From positions 620,001 to 684,000 of the forward strand of contig NZ_JAMOHZ010000002.1 in assembly GCF_024448715.1 (NCBI RefSeq): 64,000 nt of DNA. The letters run 5' to 3'. Below are positions 1 through 7,379 of this stretch, piece after piece. Position 1 is the first letter of the stretch. Every line of letters starts with the position of its first letter. A program made the translations under genes and the position numbers. The notes beneath the pieces are model-generated. The model saw nothing but the letters and a program-made list of their open reading frames with translations, had not been told where the DNA came from and made no database searches. This DNA comes from Stutzerimonas stutzeri. Lineage in GTDB: Bacteria; Pseudomonadota; Gammaproteobacteria; Pseudomonadales; Pseudomonadaceae.

Positions 1-1750
1 CCACCGGTGCCAGCAGACTGGACACTACGATGTAGTTGGCGGTAGTCGGCAGGCCCATACCGAGGATCAGGCTGAAGACCGCGACGAGCAGGAGCATCAG
101 GAAGAGATTGCCCATCGACAGCATTTCGACCAGATCGGCCAGCACCAGACCGACGCCGGTCTGCGAGACCGCACCGACGATGATGCCCGCCGCCGCGGTG
201 GCGATACCGATACCGATCATGTTGCGCGCGCCTGCGATCAGACCTTCGCGCAGGTCGACTACGCCATCCATAAAGCTACCGTGCTGATGACTGCCGTCGC
301 GGCGCATCCAGGTGAGCAGAGGGCGCTGGGTCAGGAGGATGATCACCAGCATCACCGTGCCCCAGAACGCCGACAGGCCGGGTGACAGCCGTTCGACCAT
401 CAGGCACCAGACCAGCACCACCACGGGCAACATGAAGTGCAGCCCCGAGAGCAGCACCGCACGGGTGTTCGGCAGCTCTTCCAGCGGCTTGTCCGGATCT
501 TCAGCTGGCAGCGGCGGATTGCTCGCCGCAATTTTCAACAGCGCCAGATAAGCCAGCGCCAGCAGCACCGATATACCCGGCAGCGCGTAATCGCCGAGGA
601 CCGGCTTGAGCCAGCCAAGACCGTAGTAGACCGCCAGCGAAAGCCCGGAAATCAAGGCAGCCCCGAAGGCAAAGCCAGTCAAGCGACGCAGCCAAGGCTT
701 GTGCTGGTGCGTGCCGATTGGCTGCATGTTCTGCTTGAGCGCTTCCAGATGCACGATGTAGAACAGCGCGATGTAGGAAATCGTCGCCGGCAGAAAGGCG
801 TGTTTGATGATTTCCACATAGGGAATGCCGACGTACTCGACCATTAGGAACGCCGCAGCGCCCATTACCGGCGGCATGATCTGGCCGTTGACCGAGGACG
901 CCACCTCCACCGCACCGGCTTTTTCCTTGGAAAAGCCGACCTTCTTCATCATCGGAATCGTGAAGGTACCGGTGGTGACCACGTTGGCAATCGACGATCC
1001 CGAAATCATGCCCGTCAGCGCCGAGGACACCACCGCCGCCTTCGCCGGGCCGCCACGCATGTGGCCGAGCAGGCCGAACGCCAACTGGATGAAATAATGC
1101 CCAGCGCCGGCGCGGTCGAGCAGTGCGCCAAACAGCACGAAAAGAAAGACGAAACTGGTGGATACGCCCAGGGCGATACCGAACACGCCCTCGGTGGTGA
1201 TCCACTGGTGATTCGCCATTGCGGTAAAACTCACGCCGCGATGTGCCAGCAAACCCGGCATATAGGGTCCGGCCAGGCTGTAGATGATGAATATCAGCGC
1301 GATGATCGCCAACGGTGGACCGAGCGCACGGCGAGTGGCTTCCAGCAACAACGGAATGCCAATGCAGGCCGTGACCAGATCCGCGGTCGTCAGGTTGCCC
1401 GGGCGATTTGCCAGTTGCTCGTAGAAAATAAACAGGTAGGCGGCACTGGCGGCGGCTACCAGGCCCAGTGCGATATCAGTCAGGGGTACTCGATTGCGCG
1501 GCGAGCGTTTGAAGGCCGGATAGGCCAAAAACGCCAACAGCAGTGCGAATGCCAGGTGAATCGAGCGGGTTTCGGTGTCATTCAGCACACCGAAGCGCAG
1601 CATGAACGGTAGCGGCGAGGCGATCCACAGCTGGAATAGCGACCAGAGCAGCGCCAGGCCCGCTATCAGTTTCGCCATGGCGCCTTCGGGCAGTCGCGCC
1701 CCGACGTCCTTGGCAATGAGCTCTTCAGTGGACAGTTGATTGTCTTGCAT
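1..1750 (-). CDS. TRAP transporter fused permease (4TM/12TM type), 3' end cut by window
   Basis: This is the membrane component of a TRAP carrier, in which the small (DctQ-like) and large (DctM-like) subunits are one polypeptide, as is usual for TAXI-type TRAP systems. It would use an ion gradient to import the ligand delivered by the binding protein encoded just upstream in transcription (1902-2867). I translated the minus strand from the ATG at 1750 (N-terminus MQDNQLSTEEL). The frame stays open for 583 codons to the window edge and shows many hydrophobic segments plus the large-subunit features GMISGSSIANVVTTGTF and, near the edge, LGMGLPTTANYIV. The gene is therefore incomplete only because the window ends. 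Ligand is unknown; TAXI systems in general carry organic and amino acids. Confidence 0.88.
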   Translation of the reverse strand, partial: MQDNQLSTEELIAKDVGARLPEGAMAKLIAGLALLWSLFQLWIASPLPFMLRFGVLNDTETRSIHLAFALLLAFLAYPAFKRSPRNRVPLTDIALGLVAAASAAYLFIFYEQLANRPGNLTTADLVTACIGIPLLLEATRRALGPPLAIIALIFIIYSLAGPYMPGLLAHRGVSFTAMANHQWITTEGVFGIALGVSTSFVFLFVLFGALLDRAGAGHYFIQLAFGLLGHMRGGPAKAAVVSSALTGMISGSSIANVVTTGTFTIPMMKKVGFSKEKAGAVEVASSVNGQIMPPVMGAAAFLMVEYVGIPYVEIIKHAFLPATISYIALFYIVHLEALKQNMQPIGTHQHKPWLRRLTGFAFGAALISGLSLAVYYGLGWLKPVLGDYALPGISVLLALAYLALLKIAASNPPLPAEDPDKPLEELPNTRAVLLSGLHFMLPVVVLVWCLMVERLSPGLSAFWGTVMLVIILLTQRPLLTWMRRDGSHQHGSFMDGVVDLREGLIAGARNMIGIGIATAAAGIIVGAVSQTGVGLVLADLVEMLSMGNLFLMLLLVAVFSLILGMGLPTTANYIVVSSLLAPV

Positions 1751-1901
1751 GAAATGAGGCCTGTTTTTCAAGTAGCGGAACCACGAAAACCCGTGGCACT
1801 GGGCTCACGGGTTTTCAGGCGAATGCGGCGGATAAAGGACCGCCGCACCGATGCAGCAAACCAAGGCATGCCGCAGCATTTCTCTGCGGTCTGCCGGGCC
1901 G

Positions 1902-2867
1902 TTACATCCAGCCTCGTTCCTTGTAGTAGCGCACAGCGCCTTCATGCAGGGGCGCAGACAGGCCAACCTTGATCATGTCTTCCGGCTTGAGATCCTTGAA
2001 TGCAGGGTGCAGACGCTGGAAGCGTTCGATGTTCTCGAACACCGACTTGACCAGCTTGTAGACCACTTCGTCGTCGACCTTGGACGTAGTGGAAAGCACC
2101 GCCTTGCCGCCGATGGACTGAGTGGCGCTGTCGTTGCCCTTGTACATGCCGCCCGGGATTTCAGCCTTGGTGTAGTAACTCTTCTCAGCCAGCAACTTGT
2201 CGATTTCCGGGCCGGTAATCGGCACCAGAACCGCGTCGACAGTGGTGGTCGCTTCCTGAATCGCGCCATTGGGGTGACCAACGAAGTAGGTCATGGCATC
2301 GATGTTGTTGTCGCCCAACGCGCTGGCCAGTTCGGCCGGCTTGAGTTCTGCGGCGAGACTGAAGACCGACTGATCCCAGCCCTTCTCTTTCATGATCTCT
2401 TCCAGCGTGTCGCGCTGGCCGGAACCGGGATTGCCGATATTGACGCGCTTGCCCTTGAGATCATCCAGGCTCTTGATATTGGCGTCGCGACGCGCCAGTA
2501 CGGTGAACACTTCACTCTGCAGGGAAAAGACTGCGCGGAGGTCTTCCATTGCGCCTTCCTTCTCGAAGGGCGCAAGGCCTTCCATCGCCTTGTACTGATG
2601 GTCCGACTGCATGATGCCGAAATTGAACTCGCCGCTGCGCAGGCCGTTGACGTTGGCCACACCGCCGCCACTGGCTGGGGCATTGCACTTGAGGTTTTCG
2701 GCGTTACGGTTGACGAAGCGGCAAATAGACTGACCGGCAACGTAGTAAACGCCCGTCTGCCCACCGGTACCGATGGTGACGAACTGCTCTTGCGCCTGAG
2801 CCATACCGCTCAGCCCAGCCCCCGCCAATGCGGCGGAAAATATCCATGCCAAGGATTTGCCTTTCAT
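1902..2867 (-). CDS. TAXI-family TRAP transporter solute-binding protein
   Basis: Periplasmic ligand-binding protein of 321 residues for the TRAP permease that follows it 151 bases downstream. The N-terminus (MKGKSLAWIFSAALAGAGLS...AQA) is a Sec signal peptide cut near residue 25. The mature protein opens with the TAXI signature, seen here as TIGTGGQTGVYYVAG, and contains the family's GKRVNIGNPGSG segment. I chose the ATG at 2867 rather than upstream codons because AAGGAG lies 8 bases before it and the signal peptide begins there. The substrate cannot be told from sequence. Confidence 0.92.
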   Translation of the reverse strand: MKGKSLAWIFSAALAGAGLSGMAQAQEQFVTIGTGGQTGVYYVAGQSICRFVNRNAENLKCNAPASGGGVANVNGLRSGEFNFGIMQSDHQYKAMEGLAPFEKEGAMEDLRAVFSLQSEVFTVLARRDANIKSLDDLKGKRVNIGNPGSGQRDTLEEIMKEKGWDQSVFSLAAELKPAELASALGDNNIDAMTYFVGHPNGAIQEATTTVDAVLVPITGPEIDKLLAEKSYYTKAEIPGGMYKGNDSATQSIGGKAVLSTTSKVDDEVVYKLVKSVFENIERFQRLHPAFKDLKPEDMIKVGLSAPLHEGAVRYYKERGWM

Positions 2868-3236
2868 GGATTCACTCCTTATTGGTTGTTTTGGATTGTC
2901 CCGCTTTGCCTCGTGAGCCTTCGCGAGAAGTTCGAAGTCTAGCAGGCCATCAGCCACCGCGAGCAGCGTCTGCTGCAGATGATTGGTACACCTTGCGAAT
3001 CGCCATTGCCCTGCCGCTGCGCCGGATCGATGAACCGAACTAGAGACCGATCGCGCAGCCCAGCGTTCACATAAGCTGTAAGTGCATGGCACCTGCAAAA
3101 AGACGTGCGCTTTCGCTCTCGCTGGCGTGTTTTGGCGTTTTGCCTAACGATCTAGGCATGCTGACCGCAAAGCCGTGTGCGGAATTTAGCGTGCAGCACC
3201 AGGTCTGCAGTCCGCTTATCGGCTAGCGCCGAGCGG
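2868..3236. other. Intergenic region between tctE and the TAXI gene; no gene seen
   Basis: These 369 bases lie behind the stop of tctE and before the start of the TAXI binding protein, both read leftwards, so they should hold the promoter of the TAXI-TRAP operon. The open frames here lack a ribosome binding site or family resemblance. Small palindromes such as GCCTA-N6-TAGGC near 3141-3156 are present but none is convincing as an operator or terminator. Confidence 0.5.
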
Positions 3237-4655
3237 TTACTCGGCTGAGTCAGCTGGGATCGACGGAAACCTCAGCGTGACCAACAGTCCGCCCAACGAG
3301 CCTTGACCCAGTTCGATGGTGGCGCGGTGCGCACGGCTGATTTCGCCAACGATGGCGAGCCCGAGGCCGGCGCCCTGACCTTGGTGTTGGATCCGGTAGA
3401 AGCGCGCAAAGACCTTCTCACGCTCCGCGGGCGGTATTCCCGGACCGTCGTCCTCCACTTCCAACACGCCGCCGTCCTTCACTCGCAGCACCACGTTGCC
3501 GCCATTCGGCGTATGCGCCAGAGCGTTGTCCAGCAGGTTGCTCAGCAGCTCGCTGAGCAAGGTCGGCTCGCCATGGATCCACACCGGCTGCTCAGCCTCC
3601 AGTGCCAAGGCGACGCCGCGCTTGTGCGCCAGCGCCGCCATCGCCAGTCCCAGCTCGCGAGCCAGCCGGCTCAGGTCGAGACGCTGCGCCCCGCCTTCGG
3701 CGATGGACTGCGCGCCGCTTTCGATGCGCGCCAGCGAAAGCAGCTGGTTGGCCAGGTGAATCACCCGATCGGTGTGTTCCTCAGCTTCTTCCAGGGTTTG
3801 CTGCCAGCGTTGCGGCTGCTGTTCACGCAGGCCCAGTTCGATGCGCGCCTTGAGCGCGGCCAGTGGCGTGCGCAGCTCATGGGCTGCATCGGCGATGAAC
3901 TGCGCCTGACGCTCGAACTGGCCACGCAGGCGATCAGTAAAATGATTGAGCGCCACCACCAGCGGCTTGAGTTCGCGCTGCACCGCCACCAGCGGCAGCG
4001 CCCGAAGATCATCAGGCTGACGCAGCTCGACCGCCTCGCTAAGCTTGCCCAGCGGTCGCAGCGCAGCACTGACAGCGAGCCACACCAGCAGCAGCGAAGT
4101 GACGGCTAGCAGGCCGACGCGCCACAGAGTGTCGGTGAGCAAGCTGCGCGCCAGGCGTTCGCGGGCGCCGAGCGTCTCGGCTACGCGGATTTCGGCGATG
4201 CCGGTGAGCTCCGGCTCACTGACCGGTTGCAACAGACTGACCAGACGTACGCCCTCGCCCTTGAACTCGCCGTCATAAAAGCGCGCCAGCGCCGGATAGT
4301 CATCGGTACGCCGGACCTTGAGCCCCGGCGCTGGCAAATGTTCGTAGCCGCTGACCAGGCGACCTTCGGTATCCAGCACTTGGTAGTAGATGCGTCCGGC
4401 GCTGTCATAGGCGAAGGTGTCCAGCGCCACGTAGGGCACGTTGGCGCGCAGCTTGCCGTCATTGGCCACCAGCCCCTCGGCGATGGCGCGGGCAGAGGCC
4501 AGCAAGGTGCGGTCATAAGCAGTATCTGCGGCGGCCCGGCCATTCCAGTAAGCGCTCCAGCCGCTGAATAACAGCAACAAGGCCAACAGCACCGCCAACC
4601 TGCGTAGCAGCCCGGCGCGCAGGCTCCCGGCACGTGGCGGCACGGCCTCAGGCAT
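3237..4655 (-). CDS. tctE: TctE-type sensor histidine kinase
   Basis: Membrane sensor kinase of 472 residues that should phosphorylate TctD in response to tricarboxylates. Order of parts: membrane segment about 17-36, periplasmic 2CSK_N-type sensor region about 40-175, second membrane segment about 177-199, HAMP-like linker, HisKA domain with the phospho-acceptor His259 in AHELRTPLAALKAR, then the ATPase domain with the N box (NLLDNALAHTPNGG), G1 (EDDGPGIP) and G2 (GAGLGLAIV). The ATG at 4655 overlaps the end of tctD by 8 bases, so the pair is translationally coupled; a longer frame upstream has no family resemblance. It sits divergent from tctCBA, the usual arrangement for this regulator. 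Confidence 0.93.
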   Translation of the reverse strand: MPEAVPPRAGSLRAGLLRRLAVLLALLLLFSGWSAYWNGRAAADTAYDRTLLASARAIAEGLVANDGKLRANVPYVALDTFAYDSAGRIYYQVLDTEGRLVSGYEHLPAPGLKVRRTDDYPALARFYDGEFKGEGVRLVSLLQPVSEPELTGIAEIRVAETLGARERLARSLLTDTLWRVGLLAVTSLLLVWLAVSAALRPLGKLSEAVELRQPDDLRALPLVAVQRELKPLVVALNHFTDRLRGQFERQAQFIADAAHELRTPLAALKARIELGLREQQPQRWQQTLEEAEEHTDRVIHLANQLLSLARIESGAQSIAEGGAQRLDLSRLARELGLAMAALAHKRGVALALEAEQPVWIHGEPTLLSELLSNLLDNALAHTPNGGNVVLRVKDGGVLEVEDDGPGIPPAEREKVFARFYRIQHQGQGAGLGLAIVGEISRAHRATIELGQGSLGGLLVTLRFPSIPADSAE

Positions 4656-5319
4656 CCACCGACTCCAGCAGATAACCCAGCCCGCGGAAGGTGACGATAC
4701 GCACCGCGCTGCCCTCGAGCTTCTTACGCAGGCGGTGGACATAGATTTCGATGGCATCGGCGCTGGCCTCTTCGTCGAGGCCGAAGACCTGCGCCGCCAG
4801 CTGATCCTTGCTCATGACCCGTCCGGGCCGGGCGATCAGCGCCTCGAGCACCGCCTGCTCACGCGAGGTCAGGCTCAGCGGTTGTTTGTCGAGGCTGAAC
4901 CGCCGCGCATCCAGATCGTGAACCAGCACACCGCAGCTCTGCTGGCGCTCGCCGCCGGCCACGCTGCGGCGCAGCAGCGCCTTGACCCGCGCTTCCAGCT
5001 CGGACAGCTCGAAAGGTTTGGCCAGATAGTCGTCGGCGCCGAGGTTGAGTCCATGCACGCGATCGGTGACTTCGCCACGCGCGGTGAGCATGAGTACCGG
5101 CAGAGTCTTGCCGCGTTCACGCACCCGCGCCAGAACTTGAAAACCATCGAGCCGGGGCAGACCGACGTCGAGAATCGCCAGCGTGTAATCCTCGGTGGCG
5201 AGCGCCAGATCGGCCGCCACGCCATCATTGAGCAAGTCCACCGTCCAGCCGGCTGCACGCAACGCCTGCGCCACACTTTCAGCCAGTTGGGGGTGGTCCT
5301 CGACCAGAAGAATCCGCAT
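4648..5319 (-). CDS. tctD: TctD-type response regulator (OmpR/PhoB family)
   Basis: DNA-binding response regulator of 223 residues. The receiver domain shows the acidic pair at Glu7-Asp8, phospho-acceptor Asp51 (LAILDVGLPRLDGF), and Lys101 in LAKPFE. The C-terminal half is a winged-helix domain (ISIDAIEIYVHRLRKK-like recognition region and a final GLGYLLE). It precedes and overlaps tctE. The family activates the tricarboxylate porin-transport operon, which starts divergently about 180 bases away, where direct TGAAAG repeats (5382-5410) may be its binding site. Confidence 0.93.
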   Translation of the reverse strand: MRILLVEDHPQLAESVAQALRAAGWTVDLLNDGVAADLALATEDYTLAILDVGLPRLDGFQVLARVRERGKTLPVLMLTARGEVTDRVHGLNLGADDYLAKPFELSELEARVKALLRRSVAGGERQQSCGVLVHDLDARRFSLDKQPLSLTSREQAVLEALIARPGRVMSKDQLAAQVFGLDEEASADAIEIYVHRLRKKLEGSAVRIVTFRGLGYLLESVDA

Positions 5320-5381
5320 TGCCTGTCCTCTGCCATATACGGAACGGGACGCCAGTGTAGCGACAAGGAATGCGGCACGCT

Positions 5382-5410
5382 GCTTTCAGTCTTGAAAGCC
5401 TGGTGAAAGT
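5382..5410. promoter_or_regulatory. Candidate TctD operator: palindrome plus direct repeat TGAAAG
   Basis: GCTTTCA-gtct-TGAAAGC is a perfect 7-base inverted repeat (5382-5399), and TGAAAG recurs at 5404, 11 bases after the copy at 5393. Half-sites spaced one helical turn apart are what OmpR-family regulators usually bind, and the site lies between tctD and the porin-transport operon that TctD is expected to control. The assignment is inference from position and spacing. Confidence 0.45.
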
Positions 5411-5432
5411 TTCGACGCCTAGCATCGCTCTC

Positions 5433-5452
5433 CAGGTGGCTCGACCCACCTG
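5433..5452. repeat. Inverted repeat CAGGTGG-N6-CCACCTG in the tct leader
   Basis: A perfect 7-base palindrome with a 6-base centre, 46 bases before the start codon of the porin relic. It could be a second operator or a leader RNA hairpin. It has no T-run after it, so it is not a typical terminator. Confidence 0.35.
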
Positions 5453-5472
5453 AAACGGCACACCGCCGTCAC

Positions 5473-5480
5473 AACAAAAA
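5473..5480 (+). promoter_or_regulatory. Candidate Hfq/Crc (CA) motif in leader of the tct transport mRNA
   Basis: AACAAAAA fits the AANAANAA pattern bound by Hfq with Crc during catabolite repression in pseudomonads, and lies in an A/C-rich run just before the ribosome binding site (GGAG) of the porin relic at 5499. If the operon is still transcribed from here, the motif now precedes a truncated reading frame rather than an intact porin. It is a short motif and may occur by chance. Confidence 0.35.
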
Positions 5481-5498
5481 CAAGAGTGGAGATGCAGA

Positions 5499-5688
5499 AT
5501 GCTGACTGCTGTCAGAAACTACCCGCCCCTGCGTGTATTCGCCCCAGCCGCCATCGCCTCGCTGGCACTCCCGGCTCAGGCCGGCACCAACAAATCAGCA
5601 CTCGCGAAATCATGCTCCGCTCGGATTCACCCGTGACGCCGATGAAAAAGGCCGCCTGATCGTCAGCTACAGCCTGCCGATCTGGTAA
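5499..5688 (+). pseudogene. Relic of an OprD-family tricarboxylate porin gene (opdH-like)
   Basis: Only the two ends of an outer-membrane porin gene seem to remain. The start (ATG 5499, GGAG 8 bases earlier) encodes a signal-peptide-like segment, ending ALPAQAG, that runs for 45 codons to TGA at 5634-5636. In a different frame, the last codons to TAA at 5686-5688 encode RLIVSYSLPIW, whose alternating hydrophobic pattern and final aromatic residue are typical of the last strand of a porin barrel. An intact OprD-family porin would need about 400 codons, so more than 1 kb has been lost with a frame change. The place between tctDE and tctC is where opdH lies in P. aeruginosa (from memory). The identity as opdH is inference; the truncation is directly visible. 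Confidence 0.65.
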
Positions 5689-5722
5689 AGCCGCCCACAA
5701 TAAGAATCCGAAGGAGACACTC

Positions 5723-6697
5723 ATGAAAACTGCAATCCGCCGTTTTGCCCTGCTCTCGTCCTGCCTGGTGCTGTCCAGCCAACTGATGGCCGAGCCCAAG
5801 CGCCCTGAATGCATCGCCCCGGCCAAGCCTGGAGGCGGTTTCGACCTGACCTGCAAACTGGCCCAGAGCGGCCTGAAGAATTCCGGTCTGCTCGAAGCAC
5901 CGATGCGCGTCACCTATATGCCCGGCGGTGTCGGTGCGGTCGCCTACAACGCGGTGATCGCTCAGCGTGCCGACGATCCGGCGACCATTACGGCGTTCTC
6001 CAGCGGTTCGCTGCTGAACCTGGCGCAAGGCAAGTTCGGTCGCTACGACGAAACCAATGTGCGCTGGCTGGCTGGTATCGGCACCGATTACGGCGCCATC
6101 TCGGTCCGTGCCGATGCGCCTTACCAAAACCTCGACGATCTGATCGCCGCGGTGAAGAAGGACCCCAGCAGTGTCGTCTTTGGTGCTGGCGCCACCATCG
6201 GTGGGCAGGACTGGATGCAGACCGCACTGATTGCCCGCGCCGCTGGCGTGGATCCGAAGAAGCTGCGTTATGTGGCTTTCGAGGGCGGCGGTGAGACCCT
6301 CACTGCGATGCTTGGCGGCCACGTGCAGGTCACCAGTAGCGGCCTGGGTGAGGTCGCGCCACAGCTCGAAGCCGGCAAGATTCGCATCCTCGCGGTGCTC
6401 TCCGACGAGCGCCTGCCGGGCGAGATGAGCGAAATCCCAACCGCAAAGGAACAGGGCTTCGACATCAGCTGGCCGGTGATTCGCGGCTTCTACATGGGGC
6501 CGGAAGTCAGCGACGAGGACTTCAACTGGTGGAAGACCCAGTTCGACACGCTGCTGGCCGCTGAGGATTTCGCCAAGCTGCGCGAGCAGCGCGACCTGTT
6601 CCCGCTGTCGATGACCGGTGACGAACTCAAGGCGTTCGTCGACAAGCAGGTCAAGGAGTACAAGGCGCTCGCCGGCGAGTTCGGTCTGGTCAAGTAA
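5723..6697 (+). CDS. tctC: TctC tricarboxylate-binding protein
   Basis: Periplasmic binding protein (Bug/TctC fold) of 324 residues that delivers citrate-like tricarboxylates to the TctAB membrane complex. It has a Sec signal peptide (residues 1-23, ending SSQLMA), then family features including APAKPGGGFDLTCKL, YMPGGVGAVAYN and the GAGATIGGQDW loop. AAGGAG lies 6 bases before the ATG. It is the first intact gene of the transport operon now that the porin is lost, and it is separated from tctB by a 161-bp repeat element. Confidence 0.94.
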   Translation: MKTAIRRFALLSSCLVLSSQLMAEPKRPECIAPAKPGGGFDLTCKLAQSGLKNSGLLEAPMRVTYMPGGVGAVAYNAVIAQRADDPATITAFSSGSLLNLAQGKFGRYDETNVRWLAGIGTDYGAISVRADAPYQNLDDLIAAVKKDPSSVVFGAGATIGGQDWMQTALIARAAGVDPKKLRYVAFEGGGETLTAMLGGHVQVTSSGLGEVAPQLEAGKIRILAVLSDERLPGEMSEIPTAKEQGFDISWPVIRGFYMGPEVSDEDFNWWKTQFDTLLAAEDFAKLREQRDLFPLSMTGDELKAFVDKQVKEYKALAGEFGLVK

Positions 6698-6728
6698 TAC
6701 CCTGCTGGCAGTGGCTTCCGGTCCTGGT

Positions 6729-6889
6729 CGTGTGAAAAAGTAGCGAGCGAAGGTTAGGCAAAGCGCAAAAATAGGTGGGAAGCGGGCTGGGCTCGCACGC
6801 GAGTTTACTGCTGTAAATGAGCATTCCGACCGGGCTGCGATCCAGCGTGTTTTTAACGCGGCATAACCGAGCGCAGCAGTTTTCACACG
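6729..6889. repeat. 161-bp MITE-like element with CGTGTGAAAA terminal inverted repeats
   Basis: The segment begins CGTGTGAAAA and ends TTTTCACACG, and the two ends stay similar for about 28 bases (left CGTGTGAAAA then AGTAGCGAGCG; right, read inwards, CGTGTGAAAA then CTGCTGCGCTCG). It has no coding capacity of its own. A shorter palindrome with the same ends lies at 25862-25896, so the ends are a repeat family. I see no clear target-site duplication. It sits inside the tct operon, between tctC and tctB. Confidence 0.7.
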
Positions 6890-6932
6890 CATAAGGACGA
6901 AGCCGCTGCTGGCTCCTCTGAGGTAATCCACC

Positions 6933-7376
6933 ATGTACGTTCGTGTCTTTGCCGCGGCCTGGCTGCTCGCCTGTGCCGGTCTCGCGCTGCTCGCCTGGAG
7001 TTTCGAGGCGCCTTTCGCCTACGACCCGGTCGGTCCGCGCGCCTATCCGCTGCTGCTGCTGTTTCTGATGGCCTGCGGTGCGCTCTGGCTGCTCTGCAAA
7101 CCACATGGCGAACCGACGCCGCCGTTCGACTGGGCGATGGCCCGGCGAGCCCTTCTCTGCGTGCTGGTACTGCTGGCGTACGCGCTGCTGTTCGAAAAGC
7201 TCGGTTTCGTCATCACCACCGCGCTGGCCTGCTTCGCGCTCGGCCTGCTGTTCAATGGCCGACTCTGGCCCTGCGTGATCAGCGGAGTGCTGATGGGTGT
7301 GTTGCTCCATGGCTTGTTCGACGTGTTGCTTGATGTGCCACTGCCGCTCGGCGTGCTGCGCCTGTTGGAGAACTGA
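6933..7376 (+). CDS. tctB: TctB small membrane subunit
   Basis: Small integral membrane subunit (147 residues, four predicted membrane segments at about 6-24, 34-54, 70-87 and 90-135) of the tripartite tricarboxylate transporter. TctB sequences are poorly conserved; the call rests on length, topology and its position between tctC and tctA. GAGG lies 9 bases before the ATG at 6933. The stop is 3 bases before tctA, so the two are co-translated. Confidence 0.88.
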   Translation: MYVRVFAAAWLLACAGLALLAWSFEAPFAYDPVGPRAYPLLLLFLMACGALWLLCKPHGEPTPPFDWAMARRALLCVLVLLAYALLFEKLGFVITTALACFALGLLFNGRLWPCVISGVLMGVLLHGLFDVLLDVPLPLGVLRLLEN

Positions 7377-7379
7377 AAA

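Noticed and set aside
501..1205. Long minus-strand frame (234 codons) in the TRAP permease region
   Set aside because: It is read in a different frame of the same strand as the permease, is rich in Arg/His/Gly and lacks membrane segments; the permease frame is clearly the coding one.
5663..6934. 423-codon minus-strand frame opposite tctC
   Set aside because: It is antisense to a clear tctC gene, starts in the repeat element and resembles no family.
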